The notes beneath the pieces are model-generated. The model did not search any database. It saw nothing but the letters and a program-made list of their open reading frames with translations, and had not been told where the DNA came from. From Arthrobacter agilis (GTDB lineage Bacteria; Actinomycetota; Actinomycetes; Actinomycetales; Micrococcaceae), in contig NZ_VHIM01000001.1 of assembly GCF_006494655.1 (NCBI RefSeq), positions 310,001 to 374,000 on the forward strand: a stretch of DNA of 64,000 bases, read 5' to 3'. A program made the translations under genes and the position numbers. Each line of letters begins with the position of its first letter. Position 1 is the first letter of the stretch. Shown piece by piece: positions 8,384-16,099 of this stretch.

Positions 8384-9537
8384 ACGCCACGCCCCTCGAC
8401 CTCGCAGCGGCCTTCACCGAGCGCTTCGGCACCGAACCGGACGGCCTGTGGTCCGCTCCGGGTCGCGTCAACCTGATCGGCGAGCACACCGACTACAACG
8501 ACGGCTTCGTCCTCCCGTTCGCGATCAACCAGTCCACCACCGTCGCGGCGGCCGTGCGCCAGGACCGCCTCGTGCGCGTGGCGTCGACCTTCGCGCCCGA
8601 TGAGGCTCCCGTGACGGCGGACCTGGACACCCTCGAGGAGGGCGGGGTCCAGGGCTGGGCGGCCTACCCGATCGGTGTGCTCTGGGCCATGGAGCAGGCC
8701 GGACACCGCTGTCCGGGACTGGATCTCCTGGTGGACTCGTCGGTACCCGTCGGCGCGGGCCTCTCCTCCTCCGCGGCGCTCGAGTGCTCCGTGGCGGCGG
8801 CGGTCAACGATCTCGGAGAACTCGGCGTCTCGCTCCGTGAACTCGCAACGATCGGGCAGCTGGCCGAGAACCGCATGGTGGGCGCTCCGACGGGCATCAT
8901 GGACCAGTCGGCCTCCCTGCTGGGCGAGGTGGGACACGCCGTCTTCCTCGACTGCCGGTCCGGCGATTCCCGCCTGGTGCCCCTGGACCTCGAGGGGGCG
9001 GGGCTGGAGCTCCTGGTGATCGACACCCGCGTGAGCCACGCGCACTCCACCGGCGGCTACGCGGCACGCCGGCGCTCCTGCGAACTGGGGGCGGAACTCA
9101 TGGGCGTCCCGGCGCTCCGCGATCTCTCGGTCAAGGACCTCGCCGAGGCCGCAGGAGTCCTCGACGAGGAGACCTTCCGGCGCGTCCGCCACATCGTCAC
9201 GGAGAACGCCCGCGTCGAGGACGCCGTCCGGGTCCTGACGAGTGGCGGCCCGGCCGATCTCGGGTCGCTGCTGGTGGCCAGCCACGCCTCGATGCGGGAC
9301 GACTTCGAGATCTCCTGCGCGGAACTCGACACCGCGGTGGACGCGGCGCTCGACGCCGGGGCCATCGGCGCACGGATGACGGGCGGTGGCTTCGGCGGAG
9401 CCGCGATCGCCCTGGTCAGGGCGGACGACGCCGCGGCCGTGCGCTCGTCCGTGGAGGGCGCCTTCGCCTCTGCCGGGTTCCGGGCGCCCGTGATCTTCGG
9501 TGTACTGCCCGGCGCCGGGGCCGCACGCACCGCCTGA
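8380..9537 (+). CDS. galK: Galactokinase
   Basis: Phosphorylates galactose at C1 with ATP. The 385-residue GHMP kinase has all three motifs: the galactokinase signature GRVNLIGEHTDYNDG near the N-terminus, the ATP loop PVGAGLSSSAALECS, and RMTGGGFGGAAIAL near the C-terminus. ATG lies in an ATGA overlap with galT, so the regulator, GalT and GalK are coupled. No galE is nearby. A perfect 16-bp stem terminator follows. Confidence 0.97.
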   Translation: MNATPLDLAAAFTERFGTEPDGLWSAPGRVNLIGEHTDYNDGFVLPFAINQSTTVAAAVRQDRLVRVASTFAPDEAPVTADLDTLEEGGVQGWAAYPIGVLWAMEQAGHRCPGLDLLVDSSVPVGAGLSSSAALECSVAAAVNDLGELGVSLRELATIGQLAENRMVGAPTGIMDQSASLLGEVGHAVFLDCRSGDSRLVPLDLEGAGLELLVIDTRVSHAHSTGGYAARRRSCELGAELMGVPALRDLSVKDLAEAAGVLDEETFRRVRHIVTENARVEDAVRVLTSGGPADLGSLLVASHASMRDDFEISCAELDTAVDAALDAGAIGARMTGGGFGGAAIALVRADDAAAVRSSVEGAFASAGFRAPVIFGVLPGAGAARTA

Positions 9538-9582
9538 CGCCGCCTCCTCCGCCTCGGTTGTGGTTCCGGAACCAGGACAGAC

Positions 9583-9618
9583 AGAAGGACCCGCAACCGG
9601 CTGGTTGCGGGTCCTTCT
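9583..9618. terminator. Bidirectional hairpin terminator between galK and the Bax1-like gene
   Basis: AGAAGGACCCGCAACC at 9583-9598 and its exact complement at 9603-9618 form a 16-bp stem with a 4-nt loop. It lies between convergent genes, and the A/T-rich stem ends give short T-tracts in either direction. Confidence 0.85.
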
Positions 9619-9672
9619 GGGTCACCCCCCGGAGGAGGAGAGGCCGGCGCGCGACGTGCCGGCGGGGCGGGA

Positions 9673-10551
9673 TCAGTCGCTGCCGCGGAGAATCGCGAGG
9701 AGGCGAAGGATCTCGACGTACAGCCAGATGAGCGTGACGGTGAGGCCGAAGGCCGCGGTCCAGGAGTATTTCTGCGGAGCGCCCTGGCGGACGCCCTCGC
9801 TGATCGACGTGAAGTCGATGATGAGGGAGAAGGCCGCGAGGCAGATCGCGAACAGTCCAATGACGAGGCCGAACGGAATGCCGTTCTCGAATCCGAACAT
9901 GCCCTCGGTGCCGGGGATGGCCGAGCTGCGAAGCCCGAACATGCCCTCCGTGGCACCGAACAGCATGAGCCCGAGGTTCACCAGGGAGAAGGCTGCGTAG
10001 CTGATGATGGCGATCATGAAGAATTTCATCGCCTTGGGCGTCGCGCGGACCTTGCCGCTCTTGAACAGGGCGAGCGTGACGCCGAAGACCACGAGCGTGC
10101 CGAGGACGGCCTGCAGCGCGATGCCGGGGAACCGGGCCTCGAGGTACATCGTGATGCCGCCGACGAAGAGTCCCTCGAGCGCCGCGTAGGCGAGGATCAG
10201 CGCGGGCGACGGCTCGCGCCGGAAGGCGTTGACGAGGCCGAGCACGAAGCCACCGAGGGCACCGATCACCATGAGCGGGAGGGCGAGGCCAGGCAGGACG
10301 AAGGCGGGGATCGCGGCTCCCACGAGGACCACCCCGAGGCACAGCAGCGTCTTGACGATCACGTCGTCGAACGTCATGCGTCCCGTCTGCGCCGGGCCGG
10401 CCGACGGCTGGTTGTACATGTGCTCCAGCTGCTGCTGGTTCGCGACCCCCGTCCCCGCATAGGTCGCCGTCCCGAGTCCCGAGGACTGGTTTCCCCGGGT
10501 AGCGGAACGGAAGGTCTTGCCGTTGAAGACCGGATTACCGCCAAGTGCCAT
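9673..10551 (-). CDS. Bax inhibitor-1/YccA family membrane protein
   Basis: Member of the actinobacterial Bax1-I/YccA-like group; related proteins act as pH-sensitive calcium leak channels, but the role here is unknown. The 292-residue protein has a polar Gly/Gln-rich N-terminus (about 75 residues, with a QQQLEHMYNQ segment), then seven hydrophobic helices and a short charged tail (LRLLAILRGSD). ATG 10551 follows GGAGGAAT with good spacing; a longer in-frame start at 10656 lacks a ribosome-binding site. A TAGGGT hexamer at 10598-10593 (minus strand) may be its -10 box. Confidence 0.88.
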   Translation of the reverse strand: MALGGNPVFNGKTFRSATRGNQSSGLGTATYAGTGVANQQQLEHMYNQPSAGPAQTGRMTFDDVIVKTLLCLGVVLVGAAIPAFVLPGLALPLMVIGALGGFVLGLVNAFRREPSPALILAYAALEGLFVGGITMYLEARFPGIALQAVLGTLVVFGVTLALFKSGKVRATPKAMKFFMIAIISYAAFSLVNLGLMLFGATEGMFGLRSSAIPGTEGMFGFENGIPFGLVIGLFAICLAAFSLIIDFTSISEGVRQGAPQKYSWTAAFGLTVTLIWLYVEILRLLAILRGSD

Positions 10552-10732
10552 GGTGAGTTCATTCCTCCAATAGGGGGCTGATTGTTCGTGCAACCCTACC
10601 AATTCGAACGAAGAGGCCGCCGAATCGTTCCCTGTCCTCCGGTGCCGGCCGCCCATCAGGACGGCTGAAACACAACAGACAGGGGCCTTGGTAAAACTTT
10701 CGTTATCGAATTGCTACCTGCCCGCGAGGCTT

Positions 10733-10762
10733 TTGCGAAAAGCCGAAACATGCCGCTAGTAA
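10733..10762 (+). promoter_or_regulatory. Candidate promoter of the liv operon
   Basis: TTGCGA at 10733-10738 and TAGTAA at 10757-10762 are 18 bp apart in an AT-rich patch between the divergent Bax1-like gene and livH. Just downstream, GTGAC-ACTC-GTCAC at 10779-10792 is a short inverted repeat that could be an operator. Confidence 0.35.
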
Positions 10763-10846
10763 CATAAGGCCCACGCCCGTGACACTCGTCACATCAGTTG
10801 ATCCCGGCGAGGCGCCGGGCCTGCCCCCACCGTGGAGGTCCCCATC

Positions 10847-12196
10847 TTGATCACCTTATCGACGCCTGCATGGATCAGGAGGTCGTTGCTCCTGATCCTC
10901 GGCCTCCTGAGCATCGTGCTGCTCGGCAGCCCTGCAGCGCAGGCGTCCCCGCAGCCGCCCGCACAGGCGAATCACGCCACGGTCCAGGCGCACAACGCCA
11001 CCGCCGTCCAGGCCCAGGAGTTCGACAATCGGATCGGTGGCGTCCTGCGCGGCGTCGACGGGCCGATCGCCGGCGTGACCGTCACGGCCACCGGCAACGG
11101 GTTCGAGGGAGAAACCACGTCGGGCGCCAACGGCGCCTGGGGTATCGGCGTCCCGGAGCAGGGCACCTACGAGGTCGCCATCGACGAGGACACGCTGCCC
11201 GAGGGCATCGCACTCGCCGAGGGCCAGCAGAATCCGCGGGAGGTGACCTTCGCCAACACGTCGAGCGCCACGACGCTGTTCCTCTTCGGCGAGGGCATCG
11301 TGACGCAGCAGACCTCGTTCCTCGACACCCTCGCGGAACGGGCCCTGGCCGGCTTCAGCTTCGGCCTGCTCCTCGCCCTGAGTGCCGTCGGGCTGTCCCT
11401 CATCTTCGGCACCACGGGCCTCACCAACTTCGCCCACGGCGAGATGGTGACCCTGGGCGCGGTCCTCGCCTTCGCCTTCGCCGGGATGGGACTCCCCATC
11501 GCGGTCGCGATCGTGCTGGCCGTGATCGGCGGCGGCCTCCTCGGCTACGTCCAGGATGCCGGGCTCTGGAAGCCGCTGCGGCGCCGGGGCACGGGTCTCG
11601 TGCCCATGATGATCGTGAGCATCGGCCTCGCGCTCGCGCTCCGCTACATCATCCAGTTCTTCTTCGGCGGTGCCACACAGCAGCTGCCGGGTTCGCAGAG
11701 CGAGATCATCGACTTCGGGTCGGTCTCGATCTCGCGCAACAACCTCACATCCCTGATCGTGAGCCTCGTGATCATCCTGATCGTGGCGTTCCTGCTGCTG
11801 CGCACCCGGATCGGCAAGGCGACGCGCGCCGTCGCGGACAATCCCGCTCTCGCCGCCGCCTCCGGCATCGACGTGGACCGCGTCATCCGGATCGTCTGGG
11901 TCATCGGCGGCATGCTGGCCGCACTCGGCGGCATCCTCTGGGCCTACTACCGCCCGGGCGTGTCCTACAACATGGGCCAGCAGATCCTGCTGCTCATCTT
12001 CGCCGGCGTCACGCTCGGCGGACTGGGCACGGTCTTCGGCGCCCTCGTCGGCTCCATCATCGTCGGACTCTTCGTGGAGATCTCCACGATCTGGCTCGAG
12101 GCAGACCTCAAGTACGTCGGAGCTCTGCTGATCTTGATTCTCGTTCTCCTGGTCCGGCCGCAGGGTATCCTCGGCCGCCGAGAGCGCATAGGTTAG
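10847..12196 (+). CDS. livH: Branched-chain amino acid ABC permease LivH fused to an exported N-terminal domain
   Basis: Inner-membrane permease of a LIV-I type importer, with an added module. Residues 1-33 are a Sec-type signal (RRSLLLILGLLSIVLLGSPAAQA). Residues about 60-148 form a beta-rich region like carboxypeptidase-regulatory/SdrD-B repeats (GGVLRGVDGPIAGVTVTATG, then SGANGAWGIGVPEQGTYEV). The LivH core occupies about 165-449, with TNFAHGEMVTLGA. TTG 10847 is chosen because GGAGGT at 10834-10839 sits 7 nt upstream; a GTG at 10832 overlaps that ribosome-binding site. Codon 4 is TTA, rare in such genomes. livM follows after 9 bp. Confidence 0.9.
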   Translation: MITLSTPAWIRRSLLLILGLLSIVLLGSPAAQASPQPPAQANHATVQAHNATAVQAQEFDNRIGGVLRGVDGPIAGVTVTATGNGFEGETTSGANGAWGIGVPEQGTYEVAIDEDTLPEGIALAEGQQNPREVTFANTSSATTLFLFGEGIVTQQTSFLDTLAERALAGFSFGLLLALSAVGLSLIFGTTGLTNFAHGEMVTLGAVLAFAFAGMGLPIAVAIVLAVIGGGLLGYVQDAGLWKPLRRRGTGLVPMMIVSIGLALALRYIIQFFFGGATQQLPGSQSEIIDFGSVSISRNNLTSLIVSLVIILIVAFLLLRTRIGKATRAVADNPALAAASGIDVDRVIRIVWVIGGMLAALGGILWAYYRPGVSYNMGQQILLLIFAGVTLGGLGTVFGALVGSIIVGLFVEISTIWLEADLKYVGALLILILVLLVRPQGILGRRERIG

Positions 12197-12205
12197 GGGC
12201 TCCCC

Positions 12206-13186
12206 ATGGACATCGGAAACATCCTCATCAACGCCTTCGGCGAGCTGATCAGCCCGACGACGGCGGCCTACGCCCTTGCCGCGCTCGGCCTCGCCGTCCA
12301 CTTCGGCTACTCGGGCCTCCTGAACTTCGGCCAGGCCGGTTTCATGGCGGTCGGCGCGTACGGCTACGCCATCTCGACGCTCACCTTCAACGCCCCGCTG
12401 CCCGTGGCCGTACTGATCGCCATGCTGGCCTCGGTGGTCTTCGCGATCGTCCTCGGCATCCCGACGCTCCGCCTGCGGGCCGATTACCTGGCCATCGTCA
12501 CCATCGCGGCCGCCGAGATCATCCGGTACATCGTGACCACCAACGGGCTCACCGACATCACCGGCTCCGCGAACGGCCTCGCGGCCTTCGAGGGCGGCTT
12601 CTTCGGCCTCAACCCCTTCCCCGTCGGCACCTACAACGTCGGTCCGCTCGCCATGAACGAGCGCGACCTGTGGATCCGGATCGTCGGCTGGACCGTCGTG
12701 ATCCTGGCCTGCCTGGTCGTCTGGCTCCTCATGCGCAGCCCCTGGGGCCGTGTGCTCAAGGGCATCCGCGAGGACGAGAACGCGGTGCGGTCGCTCGGCA
12801 AGAACGTGTACGCCTACAAGATGCAGGCCCTCGTGATCGGAGGCGTCCTCGGATCGCTCGCGGGCATCATCTTCACCCTCCCCCGTGGTGCCGTCCAGCC
12901 CGCCAACTATGCGACCGAGCTGACGTTCTTCCTCTACACCTGCCTCCTCCTCGGCGGCATGGCGACGGTCCTCGGCCCGGTCATCGGCGCGATGATCTTC
13001 TGGGTGGTCCTGTCCCTGACCCAGGGACTGCTGTACGGCGCCATCGAGATCGGGGCCATCACGTTCCTGTCCAACTCACAGGCGGGTCAGCTGCGCTACA
13101 TCCTCGTGGGTGTGGCCCTGATGCTGCTCATGGTCTTCAGGCCGCAGGGCGTCCTGGGTAACAAGAAGGAGCTGGCGTTCGCATGA
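12206..13186 (+). CDS. livM: Branched-chain amino acid ABC permease LivM
   Basis: Second membrane subunit of the LIV-I importer. The 326-residue protein has about nine hydrophobic helices, the family segment LLNFGQAGFMAVGAYGYAIS, and the EAA-like cytoplasmic loop around RSPWGRVLKGIREDENAVRSLGKN, which contacts the ATPase. The C-terminus ends VFRPQGVLGNKKE, typical of LivM. ATG overlaps nothing upstream; its TGA overlaps the livG start (ATGA at 13183). Confidence 0.95.
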   Translation: MDIGNILINAFGELISPTTAAYALAALGLAVHFGYSGLLNFGQAGFMAVGAYGYAISTLTFNAPLPVAVLIAMLASVVFAIVLGIPTLRLRADYLAIVTIAAAEIIRYIVTTNGLTDITGSANGLAAFEGGFFGLNPFPVGTYNVGPLAMNERDLWIRIVGWTVVILACLVVWLLMRSPWGRVLKGIREDENAVRSLGKNVYAYKMQALVIGGVLGSLAGIIFTLPRGAVQPANYATELTFFLYTCLLLGGMATVLGPVIGAMIFWVVLSLTQGLLYGAIEIGAITFLSNSQAGQLRYILVGVALMLLMVFRPQGVLGNKKELAFA

Positions 13187-14318
13187 CCGGCAACCACAGC
13201 AATCAGTCCGAACTGCCCGAGACACCGGTCGGCGCCGGCGCCGACCGGTCCGCCGGCGGCGCGCACGCGGCGGAGACGCCGGTGGACGCCCCCGCGGGGA
13301 CCACGGGTGAGGGCGGTGCCACGGCCGCCGACCACATGACGGACACGCAGCCCATCACCACGGGCGAGACCGGCCCCGGGTGTAGCAAGCGGGACCCCAT
13401 CGTGATCGCCCGCAACGTGACGCGCACGTTCGGGGGCATCAACGCCGTCGACGTCGAGCACCTCGAGATCCCGCGCCACAAGATCACCGCCCTCATCGGT
13501 CCCAACGGTGCCGGGAAGACGACGCTCTTCAACCTGCTCACCGGCTTCGACGTGCCGAACAGCGGGGACTGGGAGTTCGACGGCACTCCGCTTGCGAAGG
13601 TTGCCTCGCACAAGGTGGCACGCATGGGCATGGTGCGCACCTTCCAGCTGACCAAGGTCATGGCAAGCTCACCGTCATGGAGAACATGCGCCTCGGGGCC
13701 ACGGACCAGCCGGGTGAAAGCCTCGCCCGCGCACTCTTCAAGGGCATCTGGGGCGGACGTGAACGGGAGATCACGCAGCAGGCGGAGGTGCTGCTGGCCA
13801 AGTTCAAGCTCGACACCAAGCGCGACGACTACGCCGCGTCCCTCTCCGGCGGCCAGCGGAAGCTCCTCGAGATGGCGCGCGCACTCATGGTGCGCCCCCG
13901 GCTGGTCATGCTCGACGAGCCGATGGCGGGTGTGAACCCGGCCCTCACGCAGTCCCTCCTCGACCACATCAAGAACCTCAAGTCCGAGGGCATGACCGTC
14001 CTCTTCGTGGAGCACGACATGCACATGGTCCGCCACATCGCGGACTGGGTGGTCGTCATGGCCGAGGGCAAGGTCGTCGCCGAGGGACCGCCGGACATCG
14101 TGATGAAGGACCAGGCGGTGATCGACGCCTACCTGGGAGCCCACCACGACGTGGACCTCGGGGACTCGACGGGCTACGACCGGCTCGAGGAGGAGCTCGC
14201 CCACGACAAGGAGTCGGTGCTCGGCACCGAGCGCGAGGGGGTCCTCGGGCGAGGGGTCAGCGAGGTCGGTGGCGCCCACGCCGCACCCACCACCCAGACG
14301 GACGAGGAGACGAAGTAA
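13183..14318 (+). pseudogene. livG: LivG ATP-binding subunit, disrupted by a -1 frameshift
   Basis: ATPase subunit of the LIV-I importer. The first frame (13183-13661) gives a 75-residue polar Gly/Ala/Thr-rich tail, then Walker A GPNGAGKTT and RTFQLTKVM. The second frame (to 14318) continues KLTVMENMRLGA, LSGGQRKLLEMARAL, Walker B LVMLDEPM and a long C-terminal tail. Adding one G at ATG-GC (13660-13664) restores GKLTVMENM and one 378-residue protein. Both halves are otherwise well conserved, so a sequencing error or very recent mutation is likelier than old decay. I see no slippery heptamer for programmed frameshifting. An in-frame ATG at 13336 would remove most of the N-terminal tail. Confidence 0.85.
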
Positions 14319-15064
14319 TGACTGAGGAAGCGTTCGAGGGCGACTCGGTCGTCAAGGTCACGGATCTGGTGGCGGGCTACCTGCCGGGCGTCAACATCCT
14401 GAACGGGTGCAGCATCGAGGCCCGCCGCGGTGAGCTGATCGGCATCATCGGCCCGAACGGGGCGGGCAAGTCGACGCTCCTCAAGGCCATGTTCGGCCTG
14501 GTGAAGGTCCACTCCGGCACCGTCGTGGTGCGCGGCCAGGATCTCACGGGCCTTAAGGCGAACCGGCTCGTCAGCCGCGGCGTGGGCTTCGTGCCGCAGA
14601 ACAACAACGTCTTCGCGACGTTGACCATCGAGGAGAACCTCCAGATGGGCATGTACCAGCGGCCCAAGGACTTCAAGGAGCGCTTCGACTTCGTGGCCGG
14701 GCTCTTCCCCGAACTGGGGAAGCGGAAGGCGCAGCGCGCCGGCTCGCTGTCGGGCGGCGAACGACAGATGGTCGCGATGGGACGGGCGCTCATGATGGAT
14801 CCGGCGGTGCTGCTCCTCGACGAACCGTCCGCCGGCCTCTCCCCCGTGAAACAGGACGAGACGTTCCTGCGCGTGCACGAGATCAACAGGGCCGGTGTGT
14901 CGGTGATCATGGTGGAGCAGAACGCGCGCCGCTGCCTGCAGATCTGCGACCGCGCCTATGTGCTGGACCAGGGCAAGGACGCCTACACGGGCACCGGTCG
15001 GGAACTCATGAAGGATCCGAAGGTCATCCAGCTCTACCTGGGCACGCTCGCGGACACAGCCTGA
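14318..15064 (+). CDS. livF: Branched-chain amino acid ABC transporter ATP-binding protein LivF
   Basis: Second nucleotide-binding subunit of the LIV-I importer, cytoplasmic and pairing with LivG. The 248 residues include Walker A GPNGAGKST, the Q-loop region FVPQNNNVF, signature LSGGERQM, Walker B VLLLDEPSAGLSP and the switch His region VIMVEQNARR. The last is the degenerate (Asn) H-loop that is usual in LivF. The start overlaps the livG stop by one base (TAATG). A 10-bp stem hairpin follows the gene. Confidence 0.96.
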   Translation: MTEEAFEGDSVVKVTDLVAGYLPGVNILNGCSIEARRGELIGIIGPNGAGKSTLLKAMFGLVKVHSGTVVVRGQDLTGLKANRLVSRGVGFVPQNNNVFATLTIEENLQMGMYQRPKDFKERFDFVAGLFPELGKRKAQRAGSLSGGERQMVAMGRALMMDPAVLLLDEPSAGLSPVKQDETFLRVHEINRAGVSVIMVEQNARRCLQICDRAYVLDQGKDAYTGTGRELMKDPKVIQLYLGTLADTA

Positions 15065-15139
15065 ACCGGAAGGTCGGGACCAGCGCCGGCAGGGCGCTCG
15101 GACGTCGCTCGACCTGACCTGCGCCGAGAATGCAAGGAA

Positions 15140-15163
15140 GGCGGAACCGGAGACGGTTCCGCC
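15140..15163 (+). terminator. Hairpin terminator of the liv operon
   Basis: GGCGGAACCG (15140-15149), a GAGA loop, and CGGTTCCGCC (15154-15163) form a 10-bp stem with a GNRA tetraloop, followed by CTTCGG. Confidence 0.7.
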
Positions 15164-15229
15164 CTTCGGCGTTCGACGCCGGATACGGTGGCACAGCGCT
15201 ATCGCACCATCGGGAGAGGACGCCGGACC

Positions 15230-15940
15230 ATGGCAGGGTTCATCAGCAGTGCGATCGGCGTGGGGTTCGAGACGGTGTTCCGCGGCATCCGGCAGGTCCG
15301 GCCGCACCGTCCGATCCACCCGCGCGGACTGAGGCTCGACGGCGAGGTCGTGGTGCACGGGCACGGTGAGCCGAGCGGGATCTCCTGGCTCGACCGGCCC
15401 GCGGCATATCCGGTCACGGCGCGCGTCTCCCGGTCGGTCGGCCTACCGGACGGACTGCCCGACGTCGTCGGGCTGGCGGTGCGCGTGCACCACCGGGCCG
15501 ATGGCGCCCCGCCCTCCACCGTCTCCGACATCCTCCTGTCCTCCACGGGCTGGGGCATTCCGGGTCGCTTCGTCCTGGTGCCGAGGATCAGCCTCTCGCG
15601 GGCCCCGCTGAGCACCGTGATGCCCTACCGTGGCGAGAACGGACCCGTCCTGCTGGGGGCCCGGACACGGGCGCCCGCGGGACTCCCCGCCTCCCTCCGC
15701 GGCGTCGAGCACGCGGTGGGCGGATCCGTGTGGCAGCTGAGCCTGCACTTCGCCACCCCGACGGGACCCTGGGCACAGTTCGCCACACTGACGCTCACGC
15801 TGAGTCCCGACCGGGACGAGGAGGACCTGCGCTTCGACGCCGTCCTGCACCCGCTCGCGGGAGCGGGGACCTATGAGTGGTCCCGGAGGGTCCGCGAGCC
15901 CTCCTATGCCCTCGCCAGACGCCCTCCCGGAGACTCCTGA
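15230..15940 (+). CDS. Hypothetical protein resembling the catalase fold
   Basis: Function not known. The 236-residue product reads like a cut-down catalase-type beta-barrel: an N-terminal hydrophobic segment (FISSAIGVGFETVFRGIRQV), then PVTARVSRSVGLPDGLPDVVGLAVRV and SDILLSSTG...RFVLVPR, a pattern seen in heme-catalase-like proteins. The catalytic His/Asn pair and proximal Tyr of true catalases are not evident, so catalase activity is not claimed. The start is set at ATG 15230 after GGGAGAGGA; a GTG at 15188 is an alternative. It stands alone between the liv operon terminator and convergent livK. Confidence 0.65.
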   Translation: MAGFISSAIGVGFETVFRGIRQVRPHRPIHPRGLRLDGEVVVHGHGEPSGISWLDRPAAYPVTARVSRSVGLPDGLPDVVGLAVRVHHRADGAPPSTVSDILLSSTGWGIPGRFVLVPRISLSRAPLSTVMPYRGENGPVLLGARTRAPAGLPASLRGVEHAVGGSVWQLSLHFATPTGPWAQFATLTLTLSPDRDEEDLRFDAVLHPLAGAGTYEWSRRVREPSYALARRPPGDS

Positions 15941-16002
15941 CCGCGGGCCGACCCCGCGCCGGGAACTGCACGCGCCGACGCGTGTGGCCGGCCGGAACGA
16001 CG

Positions 16003-16045
16003 GAGGCCCCGGCCACGCCCTCCTGGGAGGGGCGGCCGGGGCCTC
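16003..16045. terminator. Bidirectional hairpin terminator upstream of the livK 3' end
   Basis: GAGGCCCCGGCC (16003-16014) pairs with GGCCGGGGCCTC (16034-16045). The 19-nt interval contains a further GCCC/GGGC helix. It lies between two convergent genes. Confidence 0.75.
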
Positions 16046-16099
16046 TGCGTATATCTGTCCGCCTACCGGATCAGTCCCGGCAGGCCGTTCGGGCCCGGG

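Noticed and set aside
13655-13680. Programmed frameshifting to express livG
   Set aside because: No slippery heptamer or downstream pseudoknot is evident, and LivG is a single-frame protein elsewhere; a missing base is simpler.
15188-15229. GTG at 15188 as start of the catalase-like protein
   Set aside because: It overlaps the tail of the liv terminator region and has no ribosome-binding site; ATG 15230 follows GGGAGAGGA.
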